Shown: in pieces, positions 25,286-33,828 of the stretch | How the letters are laid out: each line of letters opens with the position of its first letter | Numbering within the stretch: position 1 is the stretch's first letter | Assembly: GCA_009926625.1 (NCBI GenBank) | Contig: RFON01000026.1 | Span: forward strand, 1 to 38,056 | Direction of reading: 5' to 3' | Length of the DNA stretch: 38,056 bases | Source of the DNA: Planctomycetota bacterium | GTDB lineage: Bacteria; Planctomycetota; Phycisphaerae; Phycisphaerales; SM1A02 | Made by a program: the position numbers and the translations under genes | The notes under the pieces: generated by a model | The model's database searches: none | Told to the model about the DNA's origin: nothing | Seen by the model: only the letters and a program-made list of their open reading frames with translations

Positions 25286-25849
25286 TCAGGCGCCGAATGC
25301 CTTGCCCTTCTTGCGGGCGATGACTTCGTCCGTGTACTTGATGCCCTTGCCGTTGTAGGGCTCGGGCTTGCGCTGGCTTCGGATCAGCGATGCAAACGCT
25401 CCCACCTTCTGCGCGTCGCAGCCAGCGACTGTGATGAGGGTGTTGTTGTCGATCGTGACGGCGACACCTTCGGGAATCATCAACTCAATCGGGTTGCAGA
25501 AGCCGACGGTCAACACCAGCTTCTTGCCCTGTGCGCGTGCGTTCCAACCCACGCCGATCACTTCGAGCTTCCGCACATAGCCCTCGGCCGATCCGCGGAC
25601 CAACTTGTTCAGCACCGCCCTCGTCGATCCCCAGTATGCGCGGCGATTGCCCTCTTCGATGCGCGCGGGATCATCGAGCGTGCAGGAAATCGTGCGGCTC
25701 TTGTCGTCGTAGGAAACCACGACCTCAGGCCGGTGCGTGAACGAGTTCTTGCCCTTCGGACCCTGGATGTCCACGGTCCGGCTGCCGGCATTGACGGCGA
25801 CCTTGACTGCGGATGGGACTGGGATGGTCTGCTTTCCGACTCGGCTCAT
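25286..25849 (-). CDS. rplF: 50S ribosomal protein L6
   Basis: L6 sits near the factor-binding site of the 50S. The 187 residues contain [27 protein letters not shown], the [10 protein letters not shown]-like [12 protein letters not shown], and the C-terminal signature [17 protein letters not shown]. Length is slightly longer than 178. It follows rpsH after 86 bp. Confidence 0.97.
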   Translation of the reverse strand: MSRVGKQTIPVPSAVKVAVNAGSRTVDIQGPKGKNSFTHRPEVVVSYDDKSRTISCTLDDPARIEEGNRRAYWGSTRAVLNKLVRGSAEGYVRKLEVIGVGWNARAQGKKLVLTVGFCNPIELMIPEGVAVTIDNNTLITVAGCDAQKVGAFASLIRSQRKPEPYNGKGIKYTDEVIARKKGKAFGA

Positions 25850-25935
25850 GGGTACTCCTCGTGTTCGCGCGCTTTCGTAGTGTGGTGCTTGTGGTGTGGG
25901 CTGTGGATCGTGCCGTGCATTCGCTGTGCGTGCGA

Positions 25936-26334
25936 TCAGGAGACCGCGCAGACGACTTCGCCGCCGACCTTCAGTTCGCGTGCCTTTCGGTCGCTCATCA
26001 CGCCGCGGCTCGTCGACACCACCGTGATGCCGAGGCCCTCAAGCTGTCGAGGCATCGCGCGGGAACGCACATAGACGCGGCAACCCGTGTGCGACACCCG
26101 ATCGATTCGATTGATCAGCGACTCGCCGCGCGGTCCGTACTTCAACTGCACGCGAAGCAGTCCTTGACGACCATCCTCCACCAACTCGAAGCCGGTGATG
26201 AAGCCCTCGTCGCGCAGCACATCAAGCACGCCACGGTTGAGGCGGTTGTTGAGACAGGTGACGCTCTTGCGGCGGATCGAAACCGCGTTGCGGATCCGCG
26301 TGAGCATGTCGGCGGTCAGGTCTTGCAGTGACAT
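25936..26334 (-). CDS. rpsH: 30S ribosomal protein S8
   Basis: S8 binds the 16S central domain and in E. coli also represses the spc operon. The 132 residues begin LQDLTADMLTRIRNAVS and end with the signature GLGITVVSTSRGVMSDRKAR. Length is standard. No obvious copy of the helix-21 mimic is recognisable near rplE by eye. Confidence 0.96.
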   Translation of the reverse strand: MSLQDLTADMLTRIRNAVSIRRKSVTCLNNRLNRGVLDVLRDEGFITGFELVEDGRQGLLRVQLKYGPRGESLINRIDRVSHTGCRVYVRSRAMPRQLEGLGITVVSTSRGVMSDRKARELKVGGEVVCAVS

Positions 26335-26404
26335 GGTCGTTTCTCGTGTATTCCTTGGGTGCGCTCGTGAAAAGTGCCTGTGTGCGGTGATCGATCTTCC
26401 ACAA

Positions 26405-26590
26405 TCACCATGACGCCTTGCGCATGCCGGGGATCAACCCCTGCAGCGCCAGCTCACGGAGCATGTGACGACTGATGCGGAACTTGCGGAAGTACCCGCG
26501 CGAGCGACCGGTGAGTTCGCACCGATTGCGCTTGCGGCAGGAGAATTTGGGGGTGCTGCCCATCTTGGCGAAGACTCGCTTGCTGGCCAT
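26405..26590 (-). CDS. rpsN: 30S ribosomal protein S14, short form without zinc ligands
   Basis: S14 is in the 30S head near the A site. The 61-residue length is that of the zinc form, but of its four cysteines (positions 24, 27, 40, 43) only Cys24 is present; the others are Thr, Ser and Met. The rest fits: [16 protein letters not shown] and [16 protein letters not shown]. The TGR and SR residues resemble the long zinc-free form. It lies between rplE and rpsH. Confidence 0.95.
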   Translation of the reverse strand: MASKRVFAKMGSTPKFSCRKRNRCELTGRSRGYFRKFRISRHMLRELALQGLIPGMRKASW

Positions 26591-26658
26591 GGTTGTTCCT
26601 CGTGGTTCCTTGGAGTCGGTGTGAGTGCGTCTGTGGCGACTGGTCCGTGACGGCGAGA

Positions 26659-27276
26659 TCAGCCGGCGGTTGCCTTCTTGGTGGACGGTTCAGGGCGGAC
26701 GAACGGCATCCCGAGTTCAGCCAGCACCATGCGGCTCATCTTGGGATCGCTGTTCGAGAAAACGATGTTGATGTTCATGCCGTGCGAGATGTTGACCGCC
26801 GCCATGTTGATCTCAGGCCACACAGCCTGCTCGCTCAGACCAGTCGCAAAGTTGCCCTGGCGGTCGAACGTCTTGTCCGACACGCCGCGGAAGTCCTTGA
26901 TGCGGGGCATCGCGAGGTTGATGAGCCGATCAAGGAAGTTCCACATGCGCTCGCGGCGCAGGGTGACCATGAACGCACTCGGCGCACCCTCGCGGACCTT
27001 GAAGTTCGACACGGCCTTCTTCGCGGCAATCATGATCGGCTTCTGTCCGCTGATCGTGGTGAGCGTGCCGATGACCGCATCGCGGTACTCCGGCTTGAGC
27101 TTCTGATTCTCGAGGTGACGCCCAACGCCGACATTCACGACGATCTTCTGGATGCGTGGCAGCTGATGGACATTCTTCAACTCGAATTCCTGCAGGACGC
27201 GCGGGCCGACTTGGTCGCGGTAAAAGCGGCGAAGTCGCGGCTCTGGCATGGCGGCTGGATGGGTCTTGGTGCTCAT
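26659..27276 (-). CDS. rplE: 50S ribosomal protein L5
   Basis: L5 binds 5S rRNA and bridges to S13. The 205 residues show [37 protein letters not shown], and [12 protein letters not shown] near the end; a short basic tail takes it to 205 against about 180. GGAG lies five bases before the ATG. It follows rplX after 33 bp. Confidence 0.96.
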   Translation of the reverse strand: MSTKTHPAAMPEPRLRRFYRDQVGPRVLQEFELKNVHQLPRIQKIVVNVGVGRHLENQKLKPEYRDAVIGTLTTISGQKPIMIAAKKAVSNFKVREGAPSAFMVTLRRERMWNFLDRLINLAMPRIKDFRGVSDKTFDRQGNFATGLSEQAVWPEINMAAVNISHGMNINIVFSNSDPKMSRMVLAELGMPFVRPEPSTKKATAG

Positions 27277-27309
27277 GAATGCTCCTGGTCTGGTGTGCTT
27301 TGGGGGATC

Positions 27310-27663
27310 TCAGCGCTTCGCCGTTCCCTTGCCGGCCGAACTCTTGCGAAGCACATGCAACTCGCTTCCGTCACGAGCAGCGACGCGGACCTTGGATCCA
27401 TCGGGACGACTCACGAAGCGAACGCGAGTTGCCTTGCCGCCGACCACTGGACTCACATTGGAAATGTGGATCGAGAGTTCCTTCTCGATGATCGCACCCT
27501 TCGGCTGCGCCTGGGTCGGTCGGACGCGGCGCTTGCGCACATTCACGCCCTTCACAATCACCCGGTTGGACTTCAAGTTGACGTCGAGGATTTCGCCGGT
27601 CGATCCGCGGTGGTTTCCCGAGGTCACCAACACGACATCACCCTTCTTGACATGCTGCGGCAT
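27310..27663 (-). CDS. rplX: 50S ribosomal protein L24
   Basis: L24 starts assembly of the large subunit. The 117 residues show the KOW motif KKGDVVLVTSGNHRGSTGEIL, followed by KSNRVIVKGVNVRKRRVRPTQ and the ELSIHISNVSPV strand. Length is standard, with a basic C-terminus. It lies 3 bp after rplN. Confidence 0.96.
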   Translation of the reverse strand: MPQHVKKGDVVLVTSGNHRGSTGEILDVNLKSNRVIVKGVNVRKRRVRPTQAQPKGAIIEKELSIHISNVSPVVGGKATRVRFVSRPDGSKVRVAARDGSELHVLRKSSAGKGTAKR

Positions 27664-27666
27664 GGG

Positions 27667-28053
27667 TCAGACCACCTCCGGCGCCAGCGAAACGATCTTC
27701 ATGTAGTTCTTCTCCCGGAGCTCGCGCGCCACGGCGCCGAAGATGCGCGTGCCCTTGGGGTTGCCGTCGTCGTCGATGAGGACGCAGGCATTGGAGTCGA
27801 ACCGAACGTACGAACCGTCTGCCCGACGGACCGGGTACTTCACTCGCACGATGACGGCGAGTGCCTTGTCGCCCGACTTGACATCACCGTTGGGCATGGC
27901 GTCCTTGATCGCGACGCGAATGCGATCGCCAACCGACATCGAAAGGCGCGTGAATCGCCCTCGGGCAGTGCTCGAACCGAGCACGCCGATGACCATTGCT
28001 TCACGCGCGCCGCTGTTGTCTGCGACCTCAAGCCTGGATTCCTTCTGGATCAT
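27667..28053 (-). CDS. rplN: 50S ribosomal protein L14
   Basis: L14 forms inter-subunit bridge B8. The 128 residues begin [16 protein letters not shown], with [17 protein letters not shown], and end [15 protein letters not shown]. The ATG at 28053 gives the family N-terminus exactly; GGAG lies nine bases upstream. A longer open frame exists but would overlap rpsQ. Confidence 0.97.
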   Translation of the reverse strand: MIQKESRLEVADNSGAREAMVIGVLGSSTARGRFTRLSMSVGDRIRVAIKDAMPNGDVKSGDKALAVIVRVKYPVRRADGSYVRFDSNACVLIDDDGNPKGTRIFGAVARELREKNYMKIVSLAPEVV

Positions 28054-28084
28054 CTCTGGGATCTCCTCGAACGGCCTCGAGCCG

Positions 28085-28495
28085 TCATTTGCTGCTGCCC
28101 TTGACGCGGGACTTGCCGCCCGTGCTTGTGCCTTCGTTCTTCCGATCAGGCTTGCCAGTCGACTTGGCGGCATCGGTACCGCGATCGGCCACGGACTCGC
28201 CGTAGACGATGTCAGCCTTCACGGGCGCCTTCTCGACGATGCGCACGAGCGCCCAACGCTTCAAGCGCGACACCGGCCGGCACTCAGCGATTTCCACACG
28301 ATCGCCCATGTGGCTCACATTCGTTTCGTCGTGCACATGAAGCACCGTTCGCTTGCGGATGTACTTGCCGTAGCGCGGATGGCGTGCGGAGTACGAGATG
28401 ACCACACGGCGCGTGCGATCCTGTCCATCGCGATCAACCACACCCACCAGGCGGGGGCTTCGCTCCGGAATGACGACTGGCGATTTCCGACTCAC
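28085..28495 (-). CDS. rpsQ: 30S ribosomal protein S17, extended, GTG start
   Basis: S17 is a primary 16S-binding protein. The core (about 14-90) shows [61 protein letters not shown] Lys/Gly/Ser tail takes it to 136 residues against about 85. The GTG start (28495-28493) overlaps the rpmC stop as GTGA, so the two are translationally coupled. Confidence 0.95.
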   Translation of the reverse strand: MSRKSPVVIPERSPRLVGVVDRDGQDRTRRVVISYSARHPRYGKYIRKRTVLHVHDETNVSHMGDRVEIAECRPVSRLKRWALVRIVEKAPVKADIVYGESVADRGTDAAKSTGKPDRKNEGTSTGGKSRVKGSSK

Positions 28496-28740
28496 GACTT
28501 CACCTTCCTCCGGCTCCCGCCGGCCTTTGTGGTCCCCGCTGCCGGCTGCGTTGAGCGCCGTCTCGCGGAGGCTTCGGTCAGGACTCGCGCGAGATCGCCA
28601 CGCATCTTGCGGAACTGCGAGGTGTCCTTGACCTTCTCGGTCACGACCTGAGCGCGGAGGTTGAACAGCGCGCGACGCAGTCGGGTCGTCTCCTCGCCGA
28701 TCTCTTCATCCTTCATCTTCTTGATCTCTTTGTTGTCCAT
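28492..28740 (-). CDS. rpmC: 50S ribosomal protein L29
   Basis: L29 borders the exit tunnel and forms part of the trigger-factor docking site. The 82 residues are helical, with KKMKDEEIGEETTRLRRALFNLRAQ and the FRKMRGDLARVLTEAS signature, plus a basic tail of about 20 residues. The ATG at 28740 is directly preceded by an AGGAA that is one unit of a four-copy tandem repeat. The stop overlaps the rpsQ start. Confidence 0.95.
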   Translation of the reverse strand: MDNKEIKKMKDEEIGEETTRLRRALFNLRAQVVTEKVKDTSQFRKMRGDLARVLTEASARRRSTQPAAGTTKAGGSRRKVKS

Positions 28741-28780
28741 GCTTGTTCCTGCTTGTTCCAACTTGTTCCAGCTTGTTCCT
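28741..28780. repeat. Four 10-bp tandem repeats carrying the rpmC SD
   Basis: Plus-strand units are GCTTGTTCCT, GCTTGTTCCA, ACTTGTTCCA and GCTTGTTCCT, contiguous. On the coding (minus) strand each reads GGAACAAG, and the copy nearest the ATG places AGGAA five bases before it, so the SD itself is one unit of the array. Confidence 0.88.
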
Positions 28781-28817
28781 GCGAGATTCAGTGTCTTCTG
28801 CTGAAGTCCTTCGTTCG

Positions 28818-29237
28818 TTACACCGCCAAGCGGCGACCCACCATGCGGCAGCGGATCGGCATCTTGTGCGCCACACGCGCAAGCGCCTGCTTCGCCAGGT
28901 CTTCGCTCACGCCTTCCACCTCGAACAGGATCGTGCCAGGCTTCACGCGTGCCGCCCAGTAATCCACATCGGCCTTTCCAGTACCCATTCGAGTCTCCAG
29001 GGGCTTCTTCGAGATTGGCTTCTCGGGGAAGACACGGATGTACAGCTTGCCCTGTCGGCGCAGGAAGTGCTGTGCCGCGATGCGGCCGGCGTCGATCTGG
29101 CGGCCGCTGAGCCAGACGGTCTCGAGCGACTGGAGGCCGAACTCGCCGAACGCGACATAGTTGCCACGCGTGGCGTTGCCCTTCATCTTGCCGCGCTGCT
29201 GCTTTCGGAACTTGACTCGTGATGGGAGGAGTTTCAT
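28818..29237 (-). CDS. rplP: 50S ribosomal protein L16
   Basis: L16 contacts the A-site tRNA elbow. The 139 residues match family length and show MLLPKR-type start (MKLLPSRVKFRKQQRG), GLQSLETVWLSGRQIDAGRIA, and the signature VFPEKPISKKPLETRMGTGKA. It lies 31 bp after rpsC; a 77-bp spacer with tandem repeats follows. Confidence 0.97.
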   Translation of the reverse strand: MKLLPSRVKFRKQQRGKMKGNATRGNYVAFGEFGLQSLETVWLSGRQIDAGRIAAQHFLRRQGKLYIRVFPEKPISKKPLETRMGTGKADVDYWAARVKPGTILFEVEGVSEDLAKQALARVAHKMPIRCRMVGRRLAV

Positions 29238-29268
29238 GGCAATCCTTCAGTGCGTGGTGGCGCTGCGG

Positions 29269-29976
29269 TCAGCGTCGTCCTCGAGCGCGCGCGCGCCCGC
29301 CGGCAGCCGTCGACTGGTATTCAGCCTGTTGTTCTTGTGCGCTGTACATGCCGCGGTACACCCACACCTTCACGCCGAGCGCGCCGTAGGTCGTGAACGA
29401 GTGCGCGAGCGCGTAGTCGACCTGCGCCTGCAGCGTCGAGCGTGGAATCGAACCGAGACGCATGTCGAGCGTGCGGCTCATTTCTGCGCCGCCGAGACGA
29501 CCAGCGAGCAGGATGCGGATGCCCTTCGCACCATTCTGCATGGCGCTTTCGCAGCGCTGCTTGATCAGGCGGCGGAAGTTGGCGCGCTTCTTCAACTGCT
29601 CCGCCATCGTCTCCGCGATGAGGCGAGCGTCGATCTCGGGGTTTCGCACCTCCACGATGTTCAGCGCGACCTTGCGTCCCGTCAGCGCCTGCAGTTCGTT
29701 GATCAGTTGCTCCCTGCCCGAACCCTTTTGCCCAAGGACCTGCCCAGGACGAGCCGTCTTGATGACCACGGTGAGCTCCTCACGCGTGCGCTCGATGAGG
29801 ATGTCGCTCACCGCCGCGAACGGTGGCGTGCGGTTCAGCCGCTTGTCGAGGAACTTGCGGATCTTGAAGTCTTCGACGAGCAACTCGCCGAAGAGCGCCT
29901 TGGGGGCGAACCAACGGCTCTTGTGCGCCTCGGTGATGCCGACTCGGAATCCGAATGGATGTGTCTTCTGTCCCAT
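29269..29976 (-). CDS. rpsC: 30S ribosomal protein S3
   Basis: S3 forms the mRNA entry tunnel with S4 and S5. The 235 residues start MGQKTHPFGFRVGI, hold the KH domain (about 40-110, with the GQKGSGREQL loop) and the C-terminal domain with GRLGGAEMSRT and YGALGVKVWVYRG. A short Arg-rich tail follows. Length is standard. Confidence 0.97.
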   Translation of the reverse strand: MGQKTHPFGFRVGITEAHKSRWFAPKALFGELLVEDFKIRKFLDKRLNRTPPFAAVSDILIERTREELTVVIKTARPGQVLGQKGSGREQLINELQALTGRKVALNIVEVRNPEIDARLIAETMAEQLKKRANFRRLIKQRCESAMQNGAKGIRILLAGRLGGAEMSRTLDMRLGSIPRSTLQAQVDYALAHSFTTYGALGVKVWVYRGMYSAQEQQAEYQSTAAGGRARARGRR

Positions 29977-29986
29977 GGTGTGCTCC

Positions 29987-30322
29987 TCAGGCCTTGCGCT
30001 CGGCGACCGTCACGGCGATGTGGCACGTGCGCTTCATGATCGGATGTGAACGACCTCGATCCTTCGGTTGGAATCGCTTGATCGTTGGACCCTCGTCCAC
30101 CTTCGTCTCCTGGACGAAGAGGGTCGCGATGTCCGCCTCACGCTCCTCGGCGTTGGCGATTGCGCTCTTGAGCACGACCTTCACGAAGGCGGCTCCGCGA
30201 CGCGGGCTGAAATCAAGACGCGTCATGGCGCTGGCGACATCAAGGCCGCGGATCATGTCCACGACCAAGCGTGCCTTTCGTGGCGCGATGCGGCAGTAAC
30301 GGTGGGATGCGGTGAATGCCAT
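29987..30322 (-). CDS. rplV: 50S ribosomal protein L22
   Basis: L22 lines the exit tunnel with its long beta hairpin. The 111 residues show CRIAPRKARLVVDMIRG, AVLKSAIANAE-like KVVLKSAIANAEE, and the hairpin signature RFQPKDRGRSHPIMKRTCHI. The ATG at 30322 gives the family length; an upstream extension of the frame would overlap rpsS. Confidence 0.97.
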   Translation of the reverse strand: MAFTASHRYCRIAPRKARLVVDMIRGLDVASAMTRLDFSPRRGAAFVKVVLKSAIANAEEREADIATLFVQETKVDEGPTIKRFQPKDRGRSHPIMKRTCHIAVTVAERKA

Positions 30323-30345
30323 GGTGCTCCTCAGGACGCGCGCGG

Positions 30346-30642
30346 TCAGGCTCCGACCTTCTCGCCGCCGGCGATGCCTTCCTTCTTGTTGGTGTGGCCC
30401 TTGAAAAGACGCGTTGGCGAGAACTCGCCGAGCTTGTGACCGACCATGTCTTCGGTGACGAAGACATCCACGAACGATCGACCGTTGTGGACCTGGAATG
30501 TCAGTCCGACGAACTCGGGAACGATGGTGCACGCGCGCCGCCAGGTCTTGAGTGGCGAGCGGCGCTGCGACGACTGGGCTGCCTCGGCGCGGCGGAACAA
30601 CTTCTCGTCGACCGAGGGACCTTTCTTGGATGAGCGGGACAT
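30346..30642 (-). CDS. rpsS: 30S ribosomal protein S19
   Basis: S19 is in the 30S head with S13. The 98 residues start [15 protein letters not shown] and include the signature [23 protein letters not shown]-type region ending in SPTRLFKGH. Length is close to the usual 92. It lies 28 bp after rplB. Confidence 0.97.
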   Translation of the reverse strand: MSRSSKKGPSVDEKLFRRAEAAQSSQRRSPLKTWRRACTIVPEFVGLTFQVHNGRSFVDVFVTEDMVGHKLGEFSPTRLFKGHTNKKEGIAGGEKVGA

Positions 30643-30670
30643 GTCTTGCGTTCTCCTGTGCTTTCGTGGA

Positions 30671-31525
30671 TCAGATCTTCAGCTGGCCGTAGCGGCGGCT
30701 GAATCGGCGGCGCAGGATGCGCTCGTCGCTCGCCTTGCCGCGCACGCGCGTGCGGCCGCCCTTGGCTGGCGTGTTGCTTGCGTTCGACGGAATCTGCCCG
30801 CCCTTGGAACGCCCTTCACCACCACCGTGCGGATGCTGGTGGTGGCTCATGGCCATTCCGCGTGTGCGCGGTCGGCGACCCATCCAACGAGCGCGCCCTG
30901 CCTTGCCGAGCTTCACGAGCGCGTGGTCGGGGTTGCCGACCGAACCGATCGTGGCGCGGCAATCGAGCGAGACTTGGCGGATTTCGCCAGACGGCATGAC
31001 CAGCGTGGCAAAGCGCCCTTCCTTGTTGGTCAGGCGCGCGGCAATTCCCGCGGAACGCACCAACTTGGCGCCGCCACTCGGCACCATCTCGACTGCATGC
31101 ACTTCAAGTCCAGTGGGGATGAACCGAAGTGGCATGCAGTTGCCGACATTCGGATCGATCTGCTTTGACGAGTTCAGCACTGTCTGCCCCGCCGTCAGCC
31201 CGCGTGGAGCGATCACATACCGAAGCTCGCCATCGGGATAGCGCAGCAGCGCGATGTGGCAGGTTCGGTTGGGGTCGTACTCGATGCCAATGACTTGAGC
31301 CGGCTGGTCATCCTTCTGGCGTCGCCAATCGATCAGTCGATAGCGGCGCTTGTGACCGCCACCCTGCTGGATCACCGTCAACTTGCCCTGCGAATTGCGA
31401 CCACCGCTGCGCTGCAACGGGCGAAGCAGGCTCTTCTCGGGGCTCTTCTTGGTCACCTCAGCGTGAAGGTTCACCGAAGCATTTCGGCGAGCATTCGTCA
31501 CTGGCTTGTAGACGCGAATGGGCAT
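30671..31525 (-). CDS. rplB: 50S ribosomal protein L2
   Basis: L2 is needed for subunit joining and sits close to the peptidyl-transferase centre. The 284 residues show [27 protein letters not shown], the [24 protein letters not shown]-type core, and the C-terminal [10 protein letters not shown] with the conserved functional His before it ([11 protein letters not shown]). The C-terminus is slightly extended. Confidence 0.97.
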   Translation of the reverse strand: MPIRVYKPVTNARRNASVNLHAEVTKKSPEKSLLRPLQRSGGRNSQGKLTVIQQGGGHKRRYRLIDWRRQKDDQPAQVIGIEYDPNRTCHIALLRYPDGELRYVIAPRGLTAGQTVLNSSKQIDPNVGNCMPLRFIPTGLEVHAVEMVPSGGAKLVRSAGIAARLTNKEGRFATLVMPSGEIRQVSLDCRATIGSVGNPDHALVKLGKAGRARWMGRRPRTRGMAMSHHQHPHGGGEGRSKGGQIPSNASNTPAKGGRTRVRGKASDERILRRRFSRRYGQLKI

Positions 31526-31575
31526 GGTTCGTTCCTCAGAGCAGGGGTTGGCGCGGGGTTTGCGTGGGCGTGGGC

Positions 31576-31635
31576 GTGATCAGACGTAATCAGACGTGAT
31601 AAGACGTGATTAAACGTGATTAAACGTGATTAAAA
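31576..31635. repeat. Six 10-bp tandem repeats at the rplW-rplB junction
   Basis: Contiguous units are GTGATCAGAC, GTAATCAGAC, GTGATAAGAC, GTGATTAAAC (twice) and GTGATTAAAA. On the coding (minus) strand the first unit contains the rplW stop codon (31632-31630), and the rest fill more than half of the 104-bp spacer before rplB. Units get more alike towards rplW, suggesting expansion from the end of that gene. Confidence 0.9.
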
Positions 31636-31908
31636 GAGTTCGATCTTGTCCTCGGGGTGCACACGCACCACGGCACGGCGGGTCAACTTGCCGGGGATCA
31701 GCCCGAACTTGTTGCGACGATCCTCGCCCTTGCGGTTGACGACGCTCACGCCGAGCACGCGCACCTTGTAGAGCGCGATGACGGCATCCTTCACATCGGT
31801 CTTCGTTGCACGCGAGTCGATCTCGAATGTGTAGCGGTTCTGATCGCTCGCGGCCGCGTTGGCCTTCTCGGTGATGACCGGTCGGCGGATGACTTCCGTT
31901 GCAATCAT
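31630..31908 (-). CDS. rplW: 50S ribosomal protein L23
   Basis: L23 is the docking site for trigger factor and SRP at the tunnel exit. The 92 residues show IRRPVITEKAN, YTFEIDSRATKTDVKDAVIALYKVRV (the family helix) and VNRKGEDRRNKFGL. The ATG overlaps the rplD stop (ATGA). The TAA stop lies within a tandem-repeat array. Confidence 0.95.
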   Translation of the reverse strand: MIATEVIRRPVITEKANAAASDQNRYTFEIDSRATKTDVKDAVIALYKVRVLGVSVVNRKGEDRRNKFGLIPGKLTRRAVVRVHPEDKIELF

Positions 31909-32555
31909 GAGTGTGCCTCCTGCGCAAAGCAGCTGCCGTCGAGGAAAGACCGCAGCGTGGCGCGGTCAATCACGAGGAAACGGTGATTCAGCAGTTCGAA
32001 CGCGTTCAACTGATCGACGCGGATCGTCGAAGCTGAGGAGAGGTTGCTCGCGCTGCGGCGTGCATTCTCGTTGGCTGGGTCGAGTGCCACCAAGCAGGTG
32101 CGGTCGATGCCGACACCCTTGAGCATGCGGGCGAAATCCGCGGTGCGGGGCTTGGGGAAGTCGAGCTTGTCGAAGCACTTCACTTCGCCGTCGACGAGCT
32201 TCGCGAGCAGCGCGTTGCGGTTGGCGAGCACACGCATCTGGCGTGGCAGTGCCGAGCGCAGGTCCTCTCGGGTGCGGGTCTTGGAGAACGCCACACCACC
32301 ACCCTTGCGATTGGGGACGCGCGATGCACCGACGCGTGCATTTCCCGTTCCCTTCTGCTTGTAGAGCTTGCGCGTCGAACCTTCGACGCTGCCGCGGCTG
32401 CGCGTGCGCGCAGAGCCTTGGCGCTGGTTGAGGTGAACGGCCACATAGGCCTGCTTCAGCAGCGCAAAGCGCACCTCTCCGCCGAGTGTGGCGGGGTCGA
32501 TCTGCAGGGAGTCGACCTTCTTTCCGTCGTTCGAGTAGATGGGCAAGTCAATCAT
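31905..32555 (-). CDS. rplD: 50S ribosomal protein L4
   Basis: L4 binds 23S rRNA and extends into the exit tunnel; in enterobacteria it also represses the S10 operon. The 216 residues show RQGSARTRSRGSVEGSTRKLYKQKGTGNARVG (tunnel loop) and NRKGGGVAFSK. The ATG at 32555 gives the family start MIDLPIYSNDGK; a longer frame has no support. Confidence 0.96.
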   Translation of the reverse strand: MIDLPIYSNDGKKVDSLQIDPATLGGEVRFALLKQAYVAVHLNQRQGSARTRSRGSVEGSTRKLYKQKGTGNARVGASRVPNRKGGGVAFSKTRTREDLRSALPRQMRVLANRNALLAKLVDGEVKCFDKLDFPKPRTADFARMLKGVGIDRTCLVALDPANENARRSASNLSSASTIRVDQLNAFELLNHRFLVIDRATLRSFLDGSCFAQEAHS

Positions 32556-32729
32556 GTCTCGTGTTCCTTCGGCGCGTTGCGCCGTCTTTCGCCTTCGCTT
32601 CCCGAACGCCAATCACGACAGGCTTCGGGCAAGCACCGACTTGGATGCTGCTGGGTTGTCCCTGTCGCGCGGTTCCCGGCGGCGGCTGCCACCAAGGCCT
32701 TCACGACGAGGCACGGCGCATTCGCGCGC

Positions 32730-33419
32730 CTATGCCTTCTTGGCTTGGATTCTCGCCTTTGGCTTGTAGAGCCGCGTCGCGGCTCGGACGGTGAGGATTC
32801 CTGTGTTCGCGCCGGGGACCGCCCCCTTCACGATGAGCAGGTTCTTGCCTGCATCAATGCTGATGACATCGAGGCTGCGCACGGTGACGCGCTCGTCGCC
32901 GAGTCGCGTCGGCATGCGCTTGCCCTTCTTGATCTTCGCGCCGTGTCCACGATCCGTACCGTGGCTGCCGATCGAGCCTGGTGAACGGTGCTTGCGCTCC
33001 GTTCCGTGCGATGCGCAGAGGCCCTTGAAGTTGTACGCCTTCATCACGCCAGCGAAACCCTTGCCCTTCGATGTGCCGATCACATCGACGAACTTGGTTC
33101 CTTCGAGCGCTGAGGCATCAATGATCTGTCCGAGCGTGAACTGCTCCGCGTCCTTGTCGCTCGCGAGGCGCACTTCGCGGTGGATGCGCTTGGGCGAGAC
33201 ACCGGCCTTCGAATCGTGGCCGATTTCCGACATCGTCGAGCGCCGCGGCTTGATGTCCTCGAATGCCAACTGGATCGCGCTGTAGCCGTCCTTTTCCTCC
33301 GTCTTGACCTGCGTGACCTGGCACGGACCAGCGGCGATCACGGTGACGGGGATATTGCGCCCGTCCTCGAGGAACCAGCGCGTCATGCCCACTTTGCGTC
33401 CGATGATTGCCGTTGTCAT
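32730..33419 (-). CDS. rplC: 50S ribosomal protein L3
   Basis: L3 is an early assembly protein near the peptidyl-transferase centre. The 229 residues show IIGRKVGMTRWF, VDVIGTSKGKGFAGVMKAYNF, GSIGSHGTDRGHGAKIKKGKRMPTRLGDERVTV and LLIVKGAVPGANTG. Length is normal. A 174-bp spacer without a gene separates it from rplD, the longest inside the cluster. Confidence 0.97.
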   Translation of the reverse strand: MTTAIIGRKVGMTRWFLEDGRNIPVTVIAAGPCQVTQVKTEEKDGYSAIQLAFEDIKPRRSTMSEIGHDSKAGVSPKRIHREVRLASDKDAEQFTLGQIIDASALEGTKFVDVIGTSKGKGFAGVMKAYNFKGLCASHGTERKHRSPGSIGSHGTDRGHGAKIKKGKRMPTRLGDERVTVRSLDVISIDAGKNLLIVKGAVPGANTGILTVRAATRLYKPKARIQAKKA

Positions 33420-33458
33420 GTGAAACTCGCTTGGGGTCTCTTCGGAGTGCGTCTCGAG

Positions 33459-33764
<306 letters not shown>

Positions 33765-33796
33765 GGTCGTTTGCCTCGCTTGGAGGCGAATCGCCG

Positions 33797-33824
33797 ATGC
33801 TACTCTCCGCCGCGAATCTGTCAA
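33797..33824 (-). promoter_or_regulatory. Promoter of the S10-spc-alpha cluster
   Basis: On the minus strand TTGACA (33824-33819, perfect) and TAGCAT (33802-33797, four of six) are 16 bp apart. The start would fall near 33790, leaving a 25-base leader. An 11-bp palindrome GGCGA-A-TCGCC (33785-33795) is centred on that point and could be an operator. The leader is too short for an E. coli-type L4 attenuator. Confidence 0.7.
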
Positions 33825-33828
33825 CGCG

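Noticed and set aside
31576-31635. CRISPR array
   Set aside because: The units are 10 bp and contiguous without spacers, and no cas genes are present.
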